64,000 nucleotides of DNA from Diphasiastrum complanatum (taxonomy: Eukaryota; Streptophyta; Lycopodiopsida; Lycopodiales; Lycopodiaceae): NCBI GenBank assembly GCA_029204225.1, contig CM055096.1, forward strand, positions 45,181,967 to 45,245,966, written 5' to 3'. Position 1 is the stretch's first letter. Every line of letters starts with the position of its first letter. Of the stretch, positions 58,497 to 64,000 are shown one piece after another. The position numbers and the translations under genes were made by a program. The notes beneath the pieces were generated by a model. The model was not told where the DNA came from. It saw nothing but the letters and a program-made list of their open reading frames with translations, and made no database searches.

Positions 58497-58764
58497 AGCT
58501 GTCCTCTACACATGGGATATGACACCTAACCAAAATATTTGACTCATGCAATCAATAGATTGATGCCATGTGTCATATATCTAAAAAACTAGTTTTTGGG
58601 CTTTTTAGCCACTAGAACTTGAATTAAATCATATGTACAACCTATATGATTATGGTACATGACAAGTACACTATCTTCACACGTGGGAACAGGCTCCACA
58701 CATGTGTGTTTATCTATATACAAGATTTTTGGCCTCTACCAAGCTTATTTTTGCATTTTTTACA

Positions 58765-59500
58765 ATAAAGAGGCCTCCTATTATCTAGTAAGAGGTGAAA
58801 CTCAAATCTTTATAGATTGGGATTCACTCTGTTGCAAGAGGTGGACTCCAAATTATGATACAATTGGGTTCTACAGCTCGTGGGTATAGATAGAGGCCTC
58901 CACCACGAGTTCCATAGCATGTGTTATGTATTGAAATGTTGTTGCTTTGCTAATTGAAGATTCTACTACTTGCATTTCCTTCCATGCTCCATCTTCATGC
59001 ATATAGTTTGGGTATTGATGTATGAATGTGTTTCTACTCCTGAGGAGTCCTCCGTACAACTGTTGAGTGACAATTGTAGGAAGCACTTTGTAGGACTTGT
59101 GATTACAGTTTAGAGATTGTGTTGATTCTGTGATTTCAATAGGAGTAGCTTAGTTTAATTCTGTATTCTTGCTTAGTTTAGTTTAGCAATAATCTGCAGA
59201 CTGTAAACAATCAAGAATCAATTTGAAACAGAACTGTAGAAAGTAGAAAATTGAATCCTGATAGATCACTATCCAAGATGAGCTACCATTGTCAAATAAG
59301 GAATAGTAGATCCGTTACCAAGCAGAACTGTTGTTTAGCAAGATCTTTAAAAAAAGAATTGCAGCACACAAGGAGGGAGTCGCTACTAATAGAGGAAGCG
59401 CTAGTACATCAGTAGAGCCAGTAGATTCATTCGCAAACAATGTTGTCATTAAGAATGAGATCATGGCAAAGAAGAAAATCATTCATTCAAATGTACATCT
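58765..59500 (+). mobile_element. Family E LTR fragment and following sequence
   Basis: It begins mid-LTR at AATAAAGAGGCCTCCTATTA and follows the E copies through GAGGTGGACTCCAAATTATG, the CTCGTGGGTATAGATAGAG stretch and ATCTGCAGACTGTAAACAAT. The first 230 bp or so of the LTR are missing. 59331-59732 is an open frame of 133 codons (SASTSVEPVDSFANNVV) whose first part overlaps the shared post-LTR segment; it could be the start of a gag, but no motif proves it. Confidence 0.65.
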
Positions 59501-59668
59501 CTTTTCTCTTGTATCATATGGTGATGCTAGGATGTATCTCTTTTTAAAAGTTGATTGTGGGATCTTGAGATCCATTTGCTTTGTTTACATTCCTTTGCAA
59601 ATAAGGAATGGAGACAATCTAATCTCAATCAAGATGATGATGGTAGGATCTCCATGTCTACCAACAAT

Positions 59669-60041
59669 TGTTGGGTGTGTAGTTCAGTTGGTGAGTAGCC
59701 CTTCCGCCTATCAAAGAGGGTTAAAACACTAGATAGGTACCTAACTATATCAAGTTGCTAGATTTAGGTGCATTCTACTCTTTTTCCTAACTCTACTCCA
59801 CTTTAACACTATTCTTCTCTTCTCAATCTCTTCTTATCCATTCCTTCCCTTCAACCAAACTATGATGAATGTTAGTGTAGAGGAGTAGAGTTAGAGGAGT
59901 AGTATAGTGGTGAGTAGAGTTAAGGGAGAAAGTAGAAAATTAACTAAAAGTAGCATCTATGCATAGTTAGGCTCCTATCCAGTGATCTAACCTTTGTTGA
60001 CAGGCGAAAGGGCTATACTACGAGAGATCTTCGACCCCACA
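59669..60041 (+). mobile_element. Ty3-gypsy 5' LTR (family G1)
   Basis: TGTTGGGTGTG to CTTCGACCCCACA, 373 bp, with a primer site two bases after its end. The 5' part matches 47248-47345 and the 3' part matches 8827-8922, which independently supports both termini. Interior is rich in CTAACTCTACTCC and its near-complement GGAGTAGAGTTAG. Confidence 0.85.
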
Positions 60042-60042
60042 G

Positions 60043-60060
60043 TGGCGCCGTTGCCGGGGA
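60043..60060 (+). other. Primer-binding site, tRNA-Asp
   Basis: TGGCGCCGTTGCCGGGGA, 18 bases, complementary to the 3' end of plant tRNA-Asp as used by many plant gypsy elements. The best preserved of the three tRNA-Asp-type sites in the window. Confidence 0.93.
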
Positions 60061-61300
60061 TAGGTTTTCACTAACTAGTTTAGTTGCATTTTAGCTATTT
60101 TCTTGCTTTTTAGAGTACTTTCGGTAGATTTTTGGGAGTTTAGAGCTAGTTTTCTGTATTTCTTTTGTGTTTGGATTGTTCGCAGCTAGCGGAGGACGTG
60201 TGAGAGGGTAGAGGAGGCCCTGAACAACCTCTAAGGGCTTTAAACCCAAACCAATCATCCAAAAAACTCATCAGATTTTTATATCTCCGAAATCAGTGAG
60301 AATTAATCCTTGCATGACTGGCAGTAGCTCCAGGGTACTGTCCCAAACCTGCATAGAAGCCTACGAGAGTTAGTTCCAAGCAGATTGTAAAAATCAGAGA
60401 AAAATCATAAAAAATTCAAAAAACCCTTGAAAATATAAAAAAAAAATCAAATCTTCATAAGAACTCTTGCAGAGTCCTCTGAAGTTCCATCTCAGTGAGA
60501 ACATGACACAAAGAAGCTTGCGAGAGTTAGTTTGATGTATAAGTGCCTGTGCAAGAGTTCCCAGTGAAAAAAAAATGGGAAAGTACCAGTGAACCCTTGC
60601 AGACAGTGAAATTTTTAGTTCTAGTGGTCAAGAACTCTCGCAGAGGATTCTGAAGTTCCATCTTAGTGAGACCAGGACACAAAAGATCTTGCGAGAGTTA
60701 GTTTGATTCCAGTGAGCAAAAAATAAAAAAATCACTAAAAAGTGAAGATCCAGCAAATTCTTCCAGTAAGAACTCTCGCAGACCCTCTCAATCGATTCAG
60801 AATGTTAAATTACATCAGTGATGAAATCTGCGAGAGTTAGTATGAAGATCTGGTGAAGATCAAGCACAAAAAGTGATTTTGAACCCTCGCAGACAGTGAA
60901 ATTATCACTTCTTGTGAGAGTTAACTCTCGCAGAGAATTCTATAGTGAGATCTGACCCAGATCCAGCTACTGTGAAGCTTGTGAGAGTTACTTCTCAGAG
61001 ATGTGAAAGATATCAAGGTTTTTACCTAAACAGCTAAAGAACCCTCGCATAGCCAACCCTCGCACAAGATAATCCTCGCAGACCAGATTAGTGGAAAGAT
61101 TTGCATCAGATCCAGCTACTGTCAAAATCTCAGGTCAATCAGTGCAAGGAGTAAAAAGTTATCAAGGGAAAACCACCGTAAAAGGCCTAAAATTCATTTC
61201 GGATGATCAGATTGATCAGATCCTTGAAGATCCAGACTGCATCCTACTGTATAAGCAAGATCCAATAACTTTGAAATCCACCATCAGATGAATCTGAGAT
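60061..61300 (+). other. Gypsy leader with inverted motif array
   Basis: About 1.2 kb untranslated leader. AACYCTYGCAGA-type words occur at about 60462, 60592, 60633, 60771, 60882, 60923, 61040, 61055 and 61072. Their near-complements (C/T)T(T/G)GCGAGAGTTAG or variants occur at about 60364, 60517, 60688, 60827, 60913 and 60978. They largely alternate and could pair in the RNA as successive stem-loops. The flanking words TGAAGTTCCATCT and CAGTGAG also repeat, so part of the array is a decayed tandem repeat. The frame 61091-61291 has no recognised motif. Confidence 0.75.
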
Positions 61301-62885
61301 CGGGATGATCAATAGCACGAAGGATAGCAAATCAGGCACCACACCTTCCCGGATTAGTAGTTGTGCAACAAGAGGCAGAACCGAAACCCGCACCAATGGA
61401 CCCAATGGGCCAACCCATACCTGTTGCTCCCTTGCATACAGTTTGGAGAGCACCACGGATGGAGATAGCAAAATACAACGAATCATCAGATCCCATCCGA
61501 TTCCTCCAAATCTACGAGCAAGCTTGTGAAATCTATGACGAACGGACACTTGCAGAGAAGCTGATGCTATTCCCTATGTCCTTACTTGCAGTGGCTCAGG
61601 ATTGGTTTTTAAACCTGTTAGAGGAAGAGAAATCCACCTGGGAAGCGGTCAAAGCAGCTCTCATTACGCGCTTTAAGCCAAGGAAGTTCCTGGAAGACCC
61701 GTTTCTCCTGCTGAGCAAAGTCAAGATGGGAAAATGAGAAAGGGTCCGGGACTATATTGAACGGGTCAAACATCTACGATCCGAGTGCAGTGCAGTCCTG
61801 ACTCCCGATCATGCGGTGATCATGTAGTTCCTAGCCGGATTACCACGAAGCATCAAAAGAGAACTGAAACGATGGGAGAAGTACGCTACTCTGCAAGAAG
61901 CTATGGAAGATGCCATCAGGGAAGAGGATGAGGGATCTGACGATGAATATCCTTCCACCCACACTCCTACTCCCTCGATCATATCATCATCATCAAACGA
62001 ATCCGCTCTATCCATAGAACTGTTATTGGAGCAAATGACAAAATTACACAAACAACAGATGGAGCAACTTACGGCGCAGTTTGACCAGAAATTGAAGGCC
62101 TTACAAGGAACTGTAGCAGTAAATCCACATCAACTGGAACTACCCAGTTGCAGTATCCTTGACGAGAAAATGTATGGTGTCCAGTATGCATGCAAAACCA
62201 TATAGAGAACGAGTGTCTAGTCCTAAAGCAAAATATGAGACTGACACATAGATTCTGCCATTTGTGCAATGCAACATCGCACGATACGACATTTTGCCCA
62301 TTTAACCCCAGGGTTGTTTAACAGAAGAGAAGTTCTTATCAGACTTCTTATCCTTATCATCAAGGGACACCTAACGTGGCACCAAGGTACGACGCACTCA
62401 ATCAACCACAATGCATGGCCTTACCTGCTCCACCAGGGCCAGCCAATCAACAAGTGGCCCGTGTAAACCTGATAGCAACAGAACAAGAAATGAAAATGCC
62501 ACCTCAACTTGAGCAGCAGGAGTGGTACGGACCAGATGAACCATTTATGGATCCTGCCATAAATGAATAAGTTTCGGCCTATGCAGCTCAAACTCAACGT
62601 CAAGGTGGAAGAAATTACAGCTGCTATGGGTGTGGCGAGGGACACAGAATTGCAGAATGTCCCTACAAAGGACAATATACAACCTCCTGCCGGGATTGCG
62701 GTTATGGACACTGTTTCAAGAATTGTCCATTTAAACCTGGAACCAGTGCACCTCTTAACCTCATTGCATTCAGCAATCAACAGTTCCAGCGGGGATGCCA
62801 TCGAAAGGTCGACATGACCACGCTCCTGTGTTAGTTGTTACGCGAGCACAGAAGAGGAAGGAAGTGGCTCCCTGTATCGCGACTA
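61301..62885 (+). pseudogene. Ty3-gypsy gag with four zinc knuckles (family G1)
   Basis: The capsid-type domain reads YNESSDPIRFLQIYEQACEI, KLMLFPMSLLAVAQDWFLNL, WEAVKAALITRFKPRKF and VRDYIERVKHLRSE; then LPRSIKRELKRWEKYATLQE, an acidic Ser-rich part and a coiled-coil stretch (LLLEQMTKLHKQQMEQL). After a frameshift near 62160 come knuckles CPVCMQNHIENEC (62178-62216) and CHLCNATSHDTTFC (62256-62297), a 108-codon Pro/Gln-rich spacer, then CYGCGEGHRIAEC (62622-62660) and CRDCGYGHCFKNC (62688-62726). In-frame stops: TGA 61735, TAG 61825, TAA 62568. It ends VLVVTRAQKRKEVAP; protease and pol are absent. The start is uncertain: no ATG opens the conserved frame. Confidence 0.88.
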
Positions 62886-64000
62886 GGTACTAAAATACAC
62901 CATTGATCATCAAATTTTTACAATACTAAAATTTCCTTTCCAAAATTACTGATGTCCCATACCATCAGCCTTTTTCCTTCCAGAAAACTCTGAACCACCT
63001 TATATGATATTCTAGAGATCCACATACCATCTAGCTATCCTATAATCTACGTAGGATAATATCTCTTGCTCCCAACACTGGAGAATCCATTCATTTGGAT
63101 GACTGGCTCATATGGGTACCACATTCCACACCTGGCCTTGTGATCTAAACAGAAGAATTAGCATGGTATATTTTGATCTTTTCTGGTTAATGATATGCTT
63201 CGGATTCTCCTGGATCCAAGAGCATTAACTCTAGGGACAAGCTTATATCAATTAACAGATCCAATGTAATCCATGTATCAGATTCTACTTCTAACATCAC
63301 AATTGACATCCAAAACTGTGGATAACTCAATGGTAACAAAGATATCAGTTACGAATTCAATTAAATGAATTTAATCCAAGAAATTAATATTCGGTATTAA
63401 GCAATTATTTACTGGGATTACCAAAATCCTAACTGCACAATACATTTCCTAGTCACACTTACTACCCCTGATGTCCACTTTTCTTCCCTCCTTAGAATTT
63501 TCAGTTCCCTGGAAATCTATCAGCTAAGGTATCAAGAAGACGTAACAACATTAGTAAATGTTTAAAATTAATTATTGTAGGAAAAAAATTTGGAACAATT
63601 TCATTTCTATCCTATACTTGGGCCGAATTACCGATATACAAAAATCAACTACTAGTAAAAAACACCATTAGCTTGATCTTTTGAATACAATTCACCATAG
63701 GATTTAACTGGAAATAAAATCCAATTTTGTTTATTAATTTCTATTATTACGATTTTTCAATAAAATTGGATTGTTCTCCCTTTTCACTTAGCGGCTTAGG
63801 AATTACTTCATGAAAGTTATTTGTAGTTAATGAAAAATTCATAAAATTTGGATTCGGGTACTTTCTATCTTGTATTCATTATAAATAATTTTGTCGAATA
63901 AAAAATTACCTCCAAATACTATGATCTTTATTCCATTAATTATTTAACAAGTATTTCAAAAGCATTGATTTGTTCAATTTTAATGACCAAAATCATCAAA
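62886..64000. other. No gene recognised
   Basis: The gypsy relic stops near 62885, where protease would follow. The remaining 1.1 kb is AT-rich with no frame, LTR terminus or RNA gene that I can support. Confidence 0.55.

Larger units (their letters stand above)
58105..58764 (-). mobile_element. Copia LTR, minus strand
   Basis: The minus strand starts TGTAAAAAATGC at 58764. 58241-58764 matches 50094-50618. The remaining part (58120-58240: G-box, then GAGTATGGACTCCAACCTGA) resembles 40650-40690 in the copia 3' LTR (CTGTATGGACTGCAACCTGA). No coding sequence adjoins it, so it is a solo or truncated LTR. The left end merges with T-rich sequence. Confidence 0.75.

Noticed and set aside
59331-59732. 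133-codon frame as an intact gag
   Set aside because: Its start overlaps a shared noncoding-looking segment after the E-family LTR, its end runs into the G1 LTR, and no gag motif is present.

Overview
The window looks like a repeat-dominated stretch of a land-plant nuclear genome. It is AT-rich and full of plant-type Ty1-copia and Ty3-gypsy LTR retrotransposons in every state of decay, with long (TG)n(AG)n microsatellites. I see no intact single-copy host gene, tRNA, rRNA, CRISPR array or bacterial-type signal. The density of old, nested, stop-riddled elements suggests a large plant genome, but the species cannot be fixed from this sequence. No retroelement protein is intact: all carry stops, frameshifts or deletions, so every coding entry is a relic.

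Layout. 1-3783: unassigned sequence, one microsatellite and a broken unknown ORF. 3784-5660 (minus): gypsy relic (integrase tail, protease, gag) interrupted by a copia LTR piece. 7519-11535: gypsy LTR, leader and gag zinc knuckles, with a two-LTR copia deletion derivative (9347-11274) inside. 11540-14870 (minus): a long degenerate protein I do not recognise, next to a gypsy integrase piece (14950-15200). 15719-21046 (minus): a nearly complete copia element. 22772-29590: two copia relics, the second with a foreign coiled-coil segment joined in front of gag. 29600-36455: mostly unassigned, with a copia LTR and a second microsatellite. 36456-40467 (minus): an LTR preceded by the second copy of the unknown protein. 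40468-42640 (minus): 3' half of a copia element. 42641-45790: gypsy LTR, primer-binding site, leader and gag. 47248-49015: gypsy LTR fragment and reverse transcriptase (minus). 49012-55900: a copia relic invaded by another LTR, by a third LTR family, and inside that by a 3.7-kb non-autonomous LTR element with a target-site duplication. 55900-58104: T-rich and minisatellite sequence. 58105-59500: further LTR pieces. 59669-62885: gypsy 5' LTR, tRNA-Asp-type primer site, an unusual repeat-rich leader and a gag with four zinc knuckles. The rest is unassigned.

Most notable: (1) two diverged minus-strand copies of the same large unrecognised protein, at places fitting an extra ORF between gypsy integrase and 3' LTR; (2) a gypsy Gag with four CCHC knuckles, three of them of a shortened spacing; (3) an array of complementary AACTCTCGCAGA / TCTGCGAGAGTT motifs in that element's leader; (4) eight perfect CACACGTGTG palindromes, all in copia-type LTR sequence; (5) a coiled-coil segment fused to a copia gag; (6) a GC-richer, gene-like island inside the non-autonomous element.
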